This document shows, piece after piece, positions 43,701-52,000 of a stretch of 64,000 nt of DNA; position 1 is the stretch's first letter; the number at the start of each line of letters is the position of its first letter. This stretch comes from an uncultured Oscillospiraceae bacterium. GTDB taxonomy: Bacteria > Bacillota > Clostridia > Oscillospirales > Oscillospiraceae. The stretch spans positions 1 to 64,000 of the forward strand of contig CALWOP010000001.1 in the NCBI GenBank assembly GCA_944383195.1, in the 5' to 3' direction. The translations under genes and the position numbers were made by a program. The notes under the pieces are model-generated. The model was not told where the DNA came from and made no database searches. It saw only the letters and a program-made list of their open reading frames with translations.

Positions 43701-44443
43701 GTCAGTATGCCATTGGCAGAGGCGGTGATCTCCGTTTCGCCGGCGGACACGCCGGTAACAGTGGCGGTGGTGGGGGCGCCGGGCGTCACAGTGGCCACGG
43801 AGGCGTCCCGGGTAGCCCAGGTCACTTCCTGGGGAGCGGTCTCCGGCGTGACGGCGGCAAGGAGCTGCCCGGACTGGCCGGGGGCCAGCTCCAGGGTCTG
43901 AGGCGTGACGGTGATCCCAGGGGGGGTATTGGGGGAAACCGTGACATTACAGGTGGCTACCGGCAGCGGAGCTTGGCCGCTGGGGGTGACAGTCACCGTA
44001 ATGCTCACTTCTTTGATGGGATCGTTGGTTTCGGCGGTTTTCAGGGCCTCCACCTGAATGGTGAGGCTGCCGTCGGAGGTCAGCACCTTGACCTCGTCAG
44101 GGGCATTACTTTCCCAATGAACCGTGGTTCCCTGGGGAATGTAATCGATCACAGTTCCATCCGTGGTTGTCAGCTTGGCGGTCAGAGTGCCGCGCTCGCC
44201 CACTTTCAGCGACATACTTTGCTGATCCAGGGAAACGCTTCTCAAAACAATGGGAGCTTCCGGCGTATCGTCGGTGCCGTCCCCATCGGCCAAGGGGGAT
44301 TCTGGCTGGGACGTGAGCGGGGCTTGAACGGCGTCATTGCCCAGGCTGGTGTCCTCTGCGGCCCATGCCGGGGGAACCATAGCTGTCAACATGACTACCG
44401 ACAGACAGGCAGCCAGCAGACGGGTTCCAAAAGGTTTTTTCAT
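40769..44443 (-). CDS. Large SLH-domain surface protein with bacterial Ig-like domains and GTLYY repeats
   Basis: 1224 residues. Signal peptide (LLAACLSVVMLTAMVPPAWA). Two or three BIG2-type Ig-like domains (about 65-330, e.g. VATVTPGAPTTATVTGVSAG). About six repeats of ~110 residues (about 335-1040) share a QGTLYY-Y-S motif, YYRSSSPYLD, ITFVA and an IPFTAW strand. Three C-terminal SLH motifs (about 1045-1224, e.g. YPDGTFRPMAPLTREAAATM) anchor it to secondary cell-wall polymer. Probably an S-layer-associated adhesin or enzyme partner; no catalytic domain is seen. GGAAGGAGGAG precedes the ATG. Confidence 0.85.
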   Translation of the reverse strand: MKKPFGTRLLAACLSVVMLTAMVPPAWAAEDTSLGNDAVQAPLTSQPESPLADGDGTDDTPEAPIVLRSVSLDQQSMSLKVGERGTLTAKLTTTDGTVIDYIPQGTTVHWESNAPDEVKVLTSDGSLTIQVEALKTAETNDPIKEVSITVTVTPSGQAPLPVATCNVTVSPNTPPGITVTPQTLELAPGQSGQLLAAVTPETAPQEVTWATRDASVATVTPGAPTTATVTGVSAGETEITASANGILTECVVQVQGIILDDSAVTLRVGKNYTLRYKIYGDSIKDSLTWTSSDSSVVEVSQGYLYPKNPGTATITVQINGYSNYTDSVVVTVEKATAEVIHTSAGVASPLSFSSLISPLQSQSFNVLQKSLLYVSGLSVSTQQGTLYYHYTSEGDTGSGVGTNETFYVSPGNGQNSLSDITFVPKPDFEGTAVISYMGYASGTEFFQGTIEVTVDAPQDVTYSTSNGNVIQFSASDFAVACRNRTGNDLSYVMFTLPDKGWGTLYSNYLSSSYPGTPVASTEKYKYSGSPNLGDVYFLPAEGVSDTIIIPYTAWNVNGYSYRGRVTIEVRSASASGDITYTVSQGGRVRFDDDDFNNLSRSLTGYNLDRVRFVLPLSSQGTLYYGYSSTGDYSSLVTESRDYYRSSSPYLDNITFVANKDYVGAVSIPFTAWDTRGTLFYGEVGITISSQGNGSIHYAIHQNGMVNLDDSDFNDLSRSLTGSNLYRVRFTLPASSQGTLYYDYTSSGNYDSKVNENLNYYRTSSPRLDDVTFVAASGFNGTVYIPFTGWNTEGESFSGTVEIDVGGVQSRLSYQITSGQVLTFQDGDFDDYCRSATGDSLNFVRFTLPSTSYGTLYYDYTSPSQYGSKVTASRSYYRSSSPYLDRVSFVPSGTYSGTFSLSFTGESTKGRQFSGTVTITVNQVQADVITYYTSYQPVALRSSDFESVCSQQGNGTLSSVQFTGVDQITGGHLYYRYNGIHSANSQVRSATSYYPSATPGISEISFVPLVGFQGTVSLRYTATTSNGSTYQGTVQIRVTPNTTSRYFSDMGSASWAAAAVDFLYENHVVTGTGTGTYSPQAPMTRGSFLVMLDQAFSFPSASGHTFSDVPSNAYYAQAVQKAYALGIASGYPDGTFRPMAPLTREAAATMLYQAMVSSGWSLSTESESVLYGYSDWQSISPYARNAMAVLVKNGLFSGDTQGRLRPLQTMTRAEMAVVLAKAVTL

Positions 44444-44471
44444 CGGAATCTCCTCCTTCCGGTTTTAAAGA

Positions 44472-44500
44472 CAAGGGCGGGCAGACGCTGCCCGCCCTTG
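44472..44500 (-). terminator. Terminator between the two SLH genes
   Basis: 13-bp perfect arms 44472-44484 and 44488-44500, 3-base loop, followed on the minus strand by TCTTTAAAA. The downstream SLH gene may therefore depend on read-through or on a promoter not recognised here. Confidence 0.75.
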
Positions 44501-44510
44501 CTTTGGTTGG

Positions 44511-47500
44511 TTAATTTTCAGGCCGGTAATCACCACGGACGACCACAAATTGGCCGCTGCCGGTGATAAAGCCGCCCTCGCCCGCACCAGCCTGGAACTC
44601 CAGAATAAAGGCATCATTGGTACTGTTCATAGCCGCGTCGCTGAGTACCATACTGGTGGGAAGGATAATCTGGTAGCCGTTGGTGATGTTCTCAAATTTC
44701 AGGGTGAAGGTACGAGTGGTAGCAGTGGAATTGCTTCCGGACTTGATCTCACTGGGATTGCCGATCATGGTCAAAATGGAGGTCATGGTGGGATTATCGT
44801 TCTCATCATTGGCACCATAGCCCCGATTGATCACCGGGCGCAGGGTATCTTCATCGCCCACGCCGCTGCTCCCAGGCAATTCATCCATGCAGTAGAGGGA
44901 TTCATTGAACGTGAGGGTCACGGTTCCGGAATAGGTCGCGGGAGTTCCTGCCTGCATACTGGTGACCGTGGTTCCCACTTTGATCAGGTAGGGAGGCTCC
45001 CGATCAGGGATGTGCACATTGTCCACCGCTTTGAAGGAGTAGGCGCTGCCCAGGGCATTCTGGGCGGTGGCCAGACAGTAGAAGTAAGTGGCGTTCAGTT
45101 CACTGCGCATGGCATCGGTAAAGTCCACAGACTGGGAAACGTCTTTCTTCGTGTCCAGCTTGCCGGTGTCCACCGGAGTGCCGCCGCCGGTCAGACGGCG
45201 CTGGATGATTTGCTGTATCTCGTCCTTGGCAGTCTGACTGGCGTAGACATCGAAGTAGGACTTTCCGGTAGCTTGTTCCTTGGTAGTCAGCATGGCCTCC
45301 AGAATGGTCATGTATGTGTTGTCATCCTTCTCATCGCCATCGAGAGGCCCTTCTGTAAAGGAATCGTCCAGATAGCTTCCCTTCAGCTCTTTCTTGAATA
45401 TGCTGGGCAGCTGATTGGGAGCAAAGAGAGCGTAGTCCAGCTTGGCGTTCTCCGTCGTGGTGAACGATACCTCCGGGTTGGTGGCCTCCAGGGTGATATA
45501 GGGGATATCCACATCAGAGGTCACAAACCGATAGGCGTACACCTCAGAATAGGTCTGGTTGGACATACCCTGAATGACGAAGTAAACGATGTACTTGGTG
45601 TTCGGCTCCAGATCCTCCACGACCTTCTCAATTTCAGAGGGGCCAAGGTTGAGGGAGCCATACTTGATGCGGGGGTTGGCCGCATAGGAGGTACTGGCGT
45701 TGACAATATCCAGCCGGGCGGGGGTAGAGATCTCCTGCAGGTAGTCAAACTTCATGTTCTCATAGTACCCCTCTTCCGGAAGCTTCTCATAGTCCGCATC
45801 CGAAGAGAAGTCGCTGGGAATTTGATCTTTATCCTTACCGGTGGTGGGGATGGTTTCCTTGGGCGCCACCACATAGTACACCGTACCCGGGCGGTCCAGC
45901 ATAAGGTACATATTCACCGCGGAAGAACCCGCCGCAAAGGTGGGGTGGTTGCTGGCAAACACGGGGGGCGTCTGATCGCTGAACTGCTTGATGAGGTTGA
46001 AATCATCCGGCTGTCCAATGTTGGTGATGCTGGAAGGCACCATATTGTTGTAATTGTCCACAGTCAGGTTGTTGGCCAGAGTCTGAAGGTTGTTGGTGCT
46101 GCCGGCCAGGATATTGATGCCAATGTTGATGCGCTGGCTCCAGGTATCCGGGTCGGTGAGACTGCCCACCTGTGTAAAGTGGATGGCGTACTCATACTCA
46201 GCGTCTTCTTTCAGCGTGTTGAGCTGAGCAAAGTCCGGGGCGTTGCTGGGGTCCAAGAAATGCCGGGTCAGACTGACGCCGATGCGCTCAGAGCCATCAG
46301 GCACCGTCACGGTATAGCTGCCCAGCAATTCCCACTCAGACGGGGAGCCGCTTTCCGTGTTGCGGTAGTAAAGCTCAAAGGCCGCGCTGGTGTCCGACCA
46401 AATGATCATGTCCCAATCGATGTTGTCGGCGGTATTTTCCGTGGTCATGGGGGTGAGCTTCCAGCTCACATCCACCCGGTTTTTCACCTTGGCCTGCTCC
46501 ACATCGTCCGGATCATCAGGGTTAGTCGGGGTATAAAGCTCCAGGCTGGTGATGTTGGGGTTGCTCAGATTCACAATGGCAAAGACGGTTTTAAATCGGT
46601 CCAGCGTGGTCTTGCCCATGACGTTTTTGGTGGCGGAGGTGTCGGCAATGGTGCCGGCTTCGATCTCAAAGTAGTACTCCACGCCGCTTTCCAGGTTCAA
46701 AGCGCTGTTGGCTTTCACAGACTTGGTGGGGAAGGTGACCACCGTTTTGCCCTCCTCCAGGGTGATCTCGGCATAGCGGTAGTCAATGACCCACTCTTCC
46801 GTGGTCTTATCCATGGCGCCGATGGCCTCGGGCACCACCTCGGGCCGGCCGTTTCCGGTGTCTACATAGAGCTTAATGCTGTTGCGCAGGAAGTTTGCCA
46901 TGGCCTCACGGGCAGAGGCATCGTTGCCGCCCGCCTGGATGACGTTTTGATACAGCTGTACCAGAGGGGTGTTGGTATCGGCGGTCTGAACTTCCTCACT
47001 GAATACCAGGCGGATATCCGTGTTGGGCAGGGGGGTGTCCACGTCGTCCCCGTTGTACTTGGTAAATTCCTGGGTCGCGGTGGGGGCGTTGGGGTCGGCG
47101 GTATGGATGGTGAGTTTTTTCACCGTGGCGGAGAAGTTCCCCGCCTTATCCTGGGCCACGTAGTAGACATCATAGGCCTTTTCCGACTCCAGGCCGCTGA
47201 TGCTGAAGGAGGCGTCCTGGTTTTCCTTCATGCTGACCTTGCCGCTCTTCAGGGCGTTCATACCTGCCGACACCTGAAGCTTGGCCGTGTCGCTGCTCAG
47301 GTCCACCGCGCCGCTCTGGCCGGCCAGAGGCTTGGGGTATTCCTCGCCCTGGGGCACAACGACCCAGTATAGAGTGCCGTCTTCATTGAGGTTGGCGTAC
47401 AGACCCACGGAAGTCTTCTCCACTTTGTTGACGGTAGGCTCGGTGTTGAACAGGGGGGGCGTACCGTCAACGGTGGTAAAGCTGAGCTTCTTCACCGCAG

Positions 47501-49469
47501 AGCTCTGGCCGTTATCCACATCGGTGAGCCACAGGTACAGATCGTAGCTCTCCAGCTCCTCCAGCGGTACGTTGTTCACGTCAAAGCTGTATGCGGTATT
47601 CTTGGTCACATCCGTGCTGCCAAAGCCCAGATTTCCGGTGACGGCGTTGGCCTTGAAGTCCTCGGCCTTGGGCGCGGTCGCTCCCTTGGGGAGCACGGCC
47701 CAGTACAGACGGCAGGTCTTGGTGGGCATGGCGGTGACCTGTGCGGAGATGCTGGTGACCCGGGACAGATAGGGGTAGCCGGAAGCAAAGTCAGGCTTGG
47801 TATTGTCCGGGGTGGTAAAGGAAATGACTTTCAGGGGGCTGCGTTCATCGCGGGCGTCCACAAAAATAGCGGAGAGATAATACGAGCCGTCCGAAGTCAG
47901 CTTGCTGAGATTGGCGGTGCTTTCCAGGCCGGCGCCGGTGAGAGTCACGGTGCCCTGCTGGATCACCTTGGGGTTATAAGAGGAGGGATTGAGCAGTTCC
48001 TCGGTGGTGGCCGAGCCGTCCGTCACCGCAGTCAGAGCCCAATATACCGTGCCCTTTTTATTGGCGCTGAAAGCGGCAGTAGCGCTGGTGGGAGCCAGGT
48101 TCTTGATCTGGGGGTAACCCGCATACAGACGGGGATCAGCGGAAGACTCCGCCGCCGCGGCACTGTCCATGTTGTCGCCGTTGATGTTGGCGCTGTTGCC
48201 CGGACGGATCACGATCTGATCCGGGAGCATGGACACCGTACTGCCGTCGGAGTTGACCGTCAGATTGCCGATATCACCCCCGCCGGTCACCTTGGTGCCG
48301 GTGTCCAGATTGACCGATTCCACACGGCTGCCCGAAGCAATCTCCAGAGTGGAATCCACGGCCTTTTCGTCCACGGTGATGCTGTGGGCCTTGCCGCTGG
48401 CCAAAGATACTGAGGTCTTGGGGGAGGTGTTGATGACGTCCTTGATGTTTCCGGCTAGAGTGAGGGAGAGCTCCTCCTCGCCGTCCAAATTGATCTTGGA
48501 AACGCCGTATTGATCGGCGGTATTGTCAGCCAAAAATGTGTCGGTCCGGATGTACGCCTGATCCACCTTGCTGTCGCCCTCTACTTTAAGGGAGAGGAGA
48601 TGGTTGTCGATGTTGTCCACCAGAAGGGTAGGCGCGGTGACGTTGCGCAGGATGATGCTGTCCTCGCCGCCTTCGCTGGCGCCGCCGCCGCTGACCACGA
48701 TCTCGCCCAGCACGGTGACATTTTCCAAGGTGACATGGCCCAGATCAACGCCCTCAGTGATATAAAGGTTTCCGCCGATGACGGTGTTGCGCAGCGTGAC
48801 CTGAGAGGACGTGATGGTGACATTGCCCCACACCGTGCCCAGGTTATATTCGCCCGGCTTCTGAATGGGAGTACCCAGCGCGTTGACCAGCAGGATCGCC
48901 GCCTGACCGCGGGTCAGGTTGTCCTGGGGGCCGAACCGTCCATCCGGGTAGCCGGTGAAAAGGCCCTGGTCTGTCACGGAGGTGATGTAGCCGCGGCTCC
49001 AGTTTGCCATGGTCCGGCTGTCGCTGAACTGTGTGTTTTCGCCCACCTGGGCCGGGAGCATCAGGACTCGGGCCATAATGACCGAAGCCTGCTCACGGGT
49101 GACGTAAGTGTTGGGGGAAAAGGTCTTGGCGGAGGTGCCCTCCATATATCCTATGTTGTAAGTGATGCCCACATCCTCATAATACCAGGAGGTCTCCGGT
49201 ACATCCTGGAAGGGCGTGGGTCCGGTCTGCCGGTAGCCAAAGGCCCGGTTAATCATGGTAGAAAATTCCGCACGGGTAATGGGACGGTTTTCCATCAGGT
49301 TGCCCTGAATGTCTCCCCGCATAACGCCCCACTCCACAAGTTGATCCAGATAGGGCTGCATATAGGAAGCGGCGCCTGCCGTTGTAACAGACAGAGCCAA
49401 AATCAGGACCAACATAGTGGCCCAAATCCGAGCTGACAGCTTCTTTTTCCACATTCTCCAGCCTGTCAT
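44511..49469 (-). CDS. Giant SLH-domain surface protein (1652 aa)
   Basis: 1652 residues. Signal peptide (ATMLVLILALSVTTAGAA). Three N-terminal SLH motifs (about 35-205, e.g. RPITRAEFSTMINRAFGY, YPDGRFGPQDNLTRGQAAIL). Then a strand-rich section (about 210-440) of short Val/Thr/Gly repeats such as VTLRNTVIGGNLYITEGV, which looks like a right-handed beta helix. The rest is repeated Ig/fibronectin-like domains with KLSFTTVDGTPP and YYVVAPKE. Two Big5-like segments (PNTDIRLVFSEEVQ; VTLTFNESLY). Probably a surface adhesin or S-layer component; no enzyme motif seen. Start ATG 49469 after AAAGGATG. Confidence 0.82.
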   Translation of the reverse strand: MTGWRMWKKKLSARIWATMLVLILALSVTTAGAASYMQPYLDQLVEWGVMRGDIQGNLMENRPITRAEFSTMINRAFGYRQTGPTPFQDVPETSWYYEDVGITYNIGYMEGTSAKTFSPNTYVTREQASVIMARVLMLPAQVGENTQFSDSRTMANWSRGYITSVTDQGLFTGYPDGRFGPQDNLTRGQAAILLVNALGTPIQKPGEYNLGTVWGNVTITSSQVTLRNTVIGGNLYITEGVDLGHVTLENVTVLGEIVVSGGGASEGGEDSIILRNVTAPTLLVDNIDNHLLSLKVEGDSKVDQAYIRTDTFLADNTADQYGVSKINLDGEEELSLTLAGNIKDVINTSPKTSVSLASGKAHSITVDEKAVDSTLEIASGSRVESVNLDTGTKVTGGGDIGNLTVNSDGSTVSMLPDQIVIRPGNSANINGDNMDSAAAAESSADPRLYAGYPQIKNLAPTSATAAFSANKKGTVYWALTAVTDGSATTEELLNPSSYNPKVIQQGTVTLTGAGLESTANLSKLTSDGSYYLSAIFVDARDERSPLKVISFTTPDNTKPDFASGYPYLSRVTSISAQVTAMPTKTCRLYWAVLPKGATAPKAEDFKANAVTGNLGFGSTDVTKNTAYSFDVNNVPLEELESYDLYLWLTDVDNGQSSAVKKLSFTTVDGTPPLFNTEPTVNKVEKTSVGLYANLNEDGTLYWVVVPQGEEYPKPLAGQSGAVDLSSDTAKLQVSAGMNALKSGKVSMKENQDASFSISGLESEKAYDVYYVAQDKAGNFSATVKKLTIHTADPNAPTATQEFTKYNGDDVDTPLPNTDIRLVFSEEVQTADTNTPLVQLYQNVIQAGGNDASAREAMANFLRNSIKLYVDTGNGRPEVVPEAIGAMDKTTEEWVIDYRYAEITLEEGKTVVTFPTKSVKANSALNLESGVEYYFEIEAGTIADTSATKNVMGKTTLDRFKTVFAIVNLSNPNITSLELYTPTNPDDPDDVEQAKVKNRVDVSWKLTPMTTENTADNIDWDMIIWSDTSAAFELYYRNTESGSPSEWELLGSYTVTVPDGSERIGVSLTRHFLDPSNAPDFAQLNTLKEDAEYEYAIHFTQVGSLTDPDTWSQRINIGINILAGSTNNLQTLANNLTVDNYNNMVPSSITNIGQPDDFNLIKQFSDQTPPVFASNHPTFAAGSSAVNMYLMLDRPGTVYYVVAPKETIPTTGKDKDQIPSDFSSDADYEKLPEEGYYENMKFDYLQEISTPARLDIVNASTSYAANPRIKYGSLNLGPSEIEKVVEDLEPNTKYIVYFVIQGMSNQTYSEVYAYRFVTSDVDIPYITLEATNPEVSFTTTENAKLDYALFAPNQLPSIFKKELKGSYLDDSFTEGPLDGDEKDDNTYMTILEAMLTTKEQATGKSYFDVYASQTAKDEIQQIIQRRLTGGGTPVDTGKLDTKKDVSQSVDFTDAMRSELNATYFYCLATAQNALGSAYSFKAVDNVHIPDREPPYLIKVGTTVTSMQAGTPATYSGTVTLTFNESLYCMDELPGSSGVGDEDTLRPVINRGYGANDENDNPTMTSILTMIGNPSEIKSGSNSTATTRTFTLKFENITNGYQIILPTSMVLSDAAMNSTNDAFILEFQAGAGEGGFITGSGQFVVVRGDYRPEN

Positions 49470-49514
49470 TGAGAAGTCATCCTTTCCAAATTGATTTTAT
49501 ACCCGGTATGGTTG

Positions 49515-50090
49515 TCAGGTTCCTTGTAATTGCAGACTGAATACTGCCTCACGCACCATGCTTTCCTCCTCGTGCAAAAGGGAGAGAAAGCGTGCGGCGT
49601 ACACCGGGTCTTCCTCCAAAGAGGAAAGGCGGCGCAGGATCTCCATCGTTAGAAGCAGAGGCTGGGAAGTGACGGGAATCACCACCTGGACCTGCTCGCC
49701 CACTTCCAACGAACAAGGACAATAAAAGGCCAGGCCGCCGCAGCTCAGATCCTTGCTGACGATGGGCAGCCGGCCGCGCCAGGCTTCTGACGTGGGGTAA
49801 ATATAGCTGACAAAACGAACGGGGATGCGCAGATTGTCCCGCAGAGATGCTTCCAAGTGGCGCAGAGGCTCCAGCACGATGGTATTTCCCTGCCGCTGGA
49901 TGATTTTGGCCTCTAAAGCGGGGACGGCGTCAGAATTGCCCACCAGGCGGAGGTTGGTGTGCTTGGCGATCTCTTCCAGATCGCCGTCGTCCACCACCAT
50001 CCGCCACTTGGCGTCTCTGGGGTTGTATTCGGAGCGGCCGTGTGCCACGGCGTTTCCTTTGCTGTCTAGGATCAGGTATTGATAGGCCAT
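49515..50090 (-). CDS. PilZ-domain c-di-GMP receptor
   Basis: 191 residues. The C-terminal PilZ domain has both binding elements: RIPVR (R-x3-R) and KDLSCGGLAF (D-x-S-x2-G). The N-terminal ~85 residues form a separate strand-rich part (YQYLILDSKGNAVAHGRSEY). ATG 50090 is seven bases after GGGAGG. In the same direction as and 19 bases after the FlhB-like gene, so it probably belongs to a motility operon. PilZ proteins of this kind often brake the motor in response to c-di-GMP (family knowledge). Confidence 0.85.
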   Translation of the reverse strand: MAYQYLILDSKGNAVAHGRSEYNPRDAKWRMVVDDGDLEEIAKHTNLRLVGNSDAVPALEAKIIQRQGNTIVLEPLRHLEASLRDNLRIPVRFVSYIYPTSEAWRGRLPIVSKDLSCGGLAFYCPCSLEVGEQVQVVIPVTSQPLLLTMEILRRLSSLEEDPVYAARFLSLLHEEESMVREAVFSLQLQGT

Positions 50091-50109
50091 TTTGATTCCT
50101 CCCACTGGG

Positions 50110-50421
50110 TCATGGTTGCTGGCTTTGACGATCCCGGCGGAACTTTTCCGGGTCTTGCGGATCGAAATTCAAAAAGTAAAGGTATATGTCCACCACGGCG
50201 TGGTACAGCTCTTCCGGGATCTCCCGGCCCAGTTCCATCTGGGTCAGGACGGTGGCAAGAGAGGTGTCTTCATAGACCGGAACGCCGTTATCCTCGGCCA
50301 CTTCCACGATTTTTTCCGCCAAATGCCCCATGCCGGAGGCGACGATAATGGGCGCCCCGTCCTCTGGGCGGTATTGCAGGGCGGCTGCCCGTTTGGATGA
50401 GGTTGCTTCAGACTTTGACAT
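50110..50421 (-). CDS. FlhB C-terminal domain paralogue (YlqH-like)
   Basis: 103 residues matching the part of FlhB after its cleavage site: AAALQYRPEDGAPIIVASGM, GVPVYEDTSLATVLTQMELG and REIPEELYHAVVDIYLY. No membrane part and no NPTH motif. Such stand-alone C-terminal FlhB proteins can replace cleaved FlhB-C in export switching in some bacteria (family knowledge). ATG 50421 overlaps the stop of the upstream gene by 14 bases. Confidence 0.88.
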   Translation of the reverse strand: MSKSEATSSKRAAALQYRPEDGAPIIVASGMGHLAEKIVEVAEDNGVPVYEDTSLATVLTQMELGREIPEELYHAVVDIYLYFLNFDPQDPEKFRRDRQSQQP

Positions 50422-51847
50422 TGACGCCCCGCTTCCCTTCAAACAGATTTGGAAACACCTGGGTCAGGGCCAGAGGCGTTTCCAGCTTGGATACTTGAAT
50501 GCGTTTGCCGGACAGCTGGTGTCTGGCAAGGATGGTTTCCATATCTTCCGAAATGGTGGCGCTGTTGCCGGAGACCGAGTCCGGGCCGTAGATATGCAGA
50601 TCCACCTGGCCGTCCTTTGCTGCCAGGGTGATCTCCAAAAATCCCAAAGACTCCAGATCCAGCTTGAACAGGAACTGGATCTTCTGATCTCCGTCACGGC
50701 TGCCCGGCTGCCCATCTTCCGCGTCCGGGTCCACCCAAAGCTCAGAGTACATCATTTTGCCGTTCCATTCTACGGGGAAGAGCATATGATTGAGGGGCAG
50801 ATAGACGCTTTCATGAATGAGCAGGGCCCGCACGATCTCCGCGAACGACTCCCGCGCTTCCGTGCCGTAAACGCCCTGAAGCGCCTGGTGGGCGGCCCGG
50901 GCCAGGCCCTGGGTGAAGGAGCTGTCCGCGGCCCGGGTAAAATCATTTTCCCGCAGAAGTTTGAAAATGGCCGCATCATCCAGCTTGTTTAATCCGGCCA
51001 GCATCTCGCTGTACCCCTGCATTTGCCGGAAGGACATCAGAAGAGGTCCCTCCGCGCCGTTTTCATAGCGGGCGATATTCAATACCAGAAGATTCAGCAG
51101 GGCACGGAGGGGGCCCAGATCATGGGTCCGCTCCACATACCGGCCCAGATAGGGGATGATCTGCTGCTGCAGCAGAGCCAGGTTTTCCCCCCGGGTACCG
51201 GACTGAAGGCCGCTTTCCAGTTGGGCGGTCATTTCTGCCAGCTGTCCGCGCCAGCTCTGGGGCAGGTAATCGTTCATCTGCTTGAGCAGGGTGATCATAT
51301 TGTTGCCGATGTGCCCTGTGGAGGAGAAATCACAGTACCGCCGGGCAAACTCCAAAATGGCTTGCCGGGCGTGGCCGCTGGAAAGCTGTCCATAGGCCTG
51401 ACGCAAAAGGGAAAACAGAGCGCCGGAAAAACGGTTCCCGCCGCGGACCTGCTCCAGGAATAGGTTCCGAAAGCTCTCCTCATCCAGATGCAGCATTTCC
51501 AGCAGCTGGGCCATTTCCCTGGCCACTCCGGCCTGCAGGCCGGGGGTGACTACCAGCCCCCGCAGCAGCAGGATAGTTTTGGCCATGGCCTGCGTCAGCT
51601 CCGGGGACTGGCGCAGCTGCTCCAAAAAGGTCTGCAAATTGGAATCATAGCGCAAAATTTCCGACTGAAGGGCGTCGTTTGACCCTTGCTGGTCGGTTCT
51701 GGCATCGGCCCGGCCCACCCGGGTGGGGTCGGGTACGTTTTGAATCTGAGGATCTCCCGCCCGGGAGGGGGTCATCTGCTGTGTGCGGTTGTTGTTGGCG
51801 CTGTCATAGCCGGGAATTCGGTTTGCCGCGCCTAAAAGATCTGCCAT
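50408..51847 (-). CDS. Uncharacterised flagellar-associated protein with FliK-like C-terminus (YlqG-like position)
   Basis: 479 residues. N-terminal ~60 are Asn/Gln/Thr-rich and likely disordered. The middle (about 70-350) is helical, e.g. AMAKTILLLRGLVVTPGLQA. The last ~100 residues (IQFLFKLDLESLGFLEITLA, then VDLHIYGPDS, then a terminal helix and strand) resemble the C-terminal domain of FliK. It precedes an FlhB-C paralogue, the arrangement of ylqG-ylqH in Bacillus. That suggests a second FliK/FlhB-like pair, but function is unproven. ATG 51847 after AGGTGGAG. Confidence 0.65.
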   Translation of the reverse strand: MADLLGAANRIPGYDSANNNRTQQMTPSRAGDPQIQNVPDPTRVGRADARTDQQGSNDALQSEILRYDSNLQTFLEQLRQSPELTQAMAKTILLLRGLVVTPGLQAGVAREMAQLLEMLHLDEESFRNLFLEQVRGGNRFSGALFSLLRQAYGQLSSGHARQAILEFARRYCDFSSTGHIGNNMITLLKQMNDYLPQSWRGQLAEMTAQLESGLQSGTRGENLALLQQQIIPYLGRYVERTHDLGPLRALLNLLVLNIARYENGAEGPLLMSFRQMQGYSEMLAGLNKLDDAAIFKLLRENDFTRAADSSFTQGLARAAHQALQGVYGTEARESFAEIVRALLIHESVYLPLNHMLFPVEWNGKMMYSELWVDPDAEDGQPGSRDGDQKIQFLFKLDLESLGFLEITLAAKDGQVDLHIYGPDSVSGNSATISEDMETILARHQLSGKRIQVSKLETPLALTQVFPNLFEGKRGVNVKV

Positions 51848-51878
51848 ATATGCTCCACCTCTTAAATCGCTGAGCGAA

Positions 51879-51902
51879 GGGATGGACGAAAAACTCCATC
51901 CC
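51879..51902. other. Symmetric hairpin between divergent operons
   Basis: GGGATGGA (51879-51886) and TCCATCCC (51895-51902) with an 8-base loop. It lies in the 5' leader of the minus-strand gene, 32 bases before its ATG, so it may affect translation or mRNA stability, or be an operator. Confidence 0.4.
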
Positions 51903-51932
51903 TGAAACTTTGATATTTCTGGGAACAGCCCT

Positions 51933-51959
51933 TAATTATTGAGATATTTTGGTCGATAA
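51933..51959 (+). promoter_or_regulatory. Sigma-28-like promoter of the cheA operon
   Basis: TAAT (51933-51936), 15-bp spacer, GTCGATAA (51952-51959), 42 bases before the cheA ATG. It fits the TAAA-N15-GCCGATAT consensus well. Confidence 0.6.
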
Positions 51960-52000
51960 ACAAATGAGAAGTCCAACACCAAGGAAGGAGCGTGCCGCTT

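Noticed and set aside
44550..47372. 940-codon open frame on the plus strand
   Set aside because: Antisense to the SLH protein gene. The product is His/Gly/Val/Ile-rich with no domain and no ribosome site; the long frame comes from the codon bias of the opposite strand.
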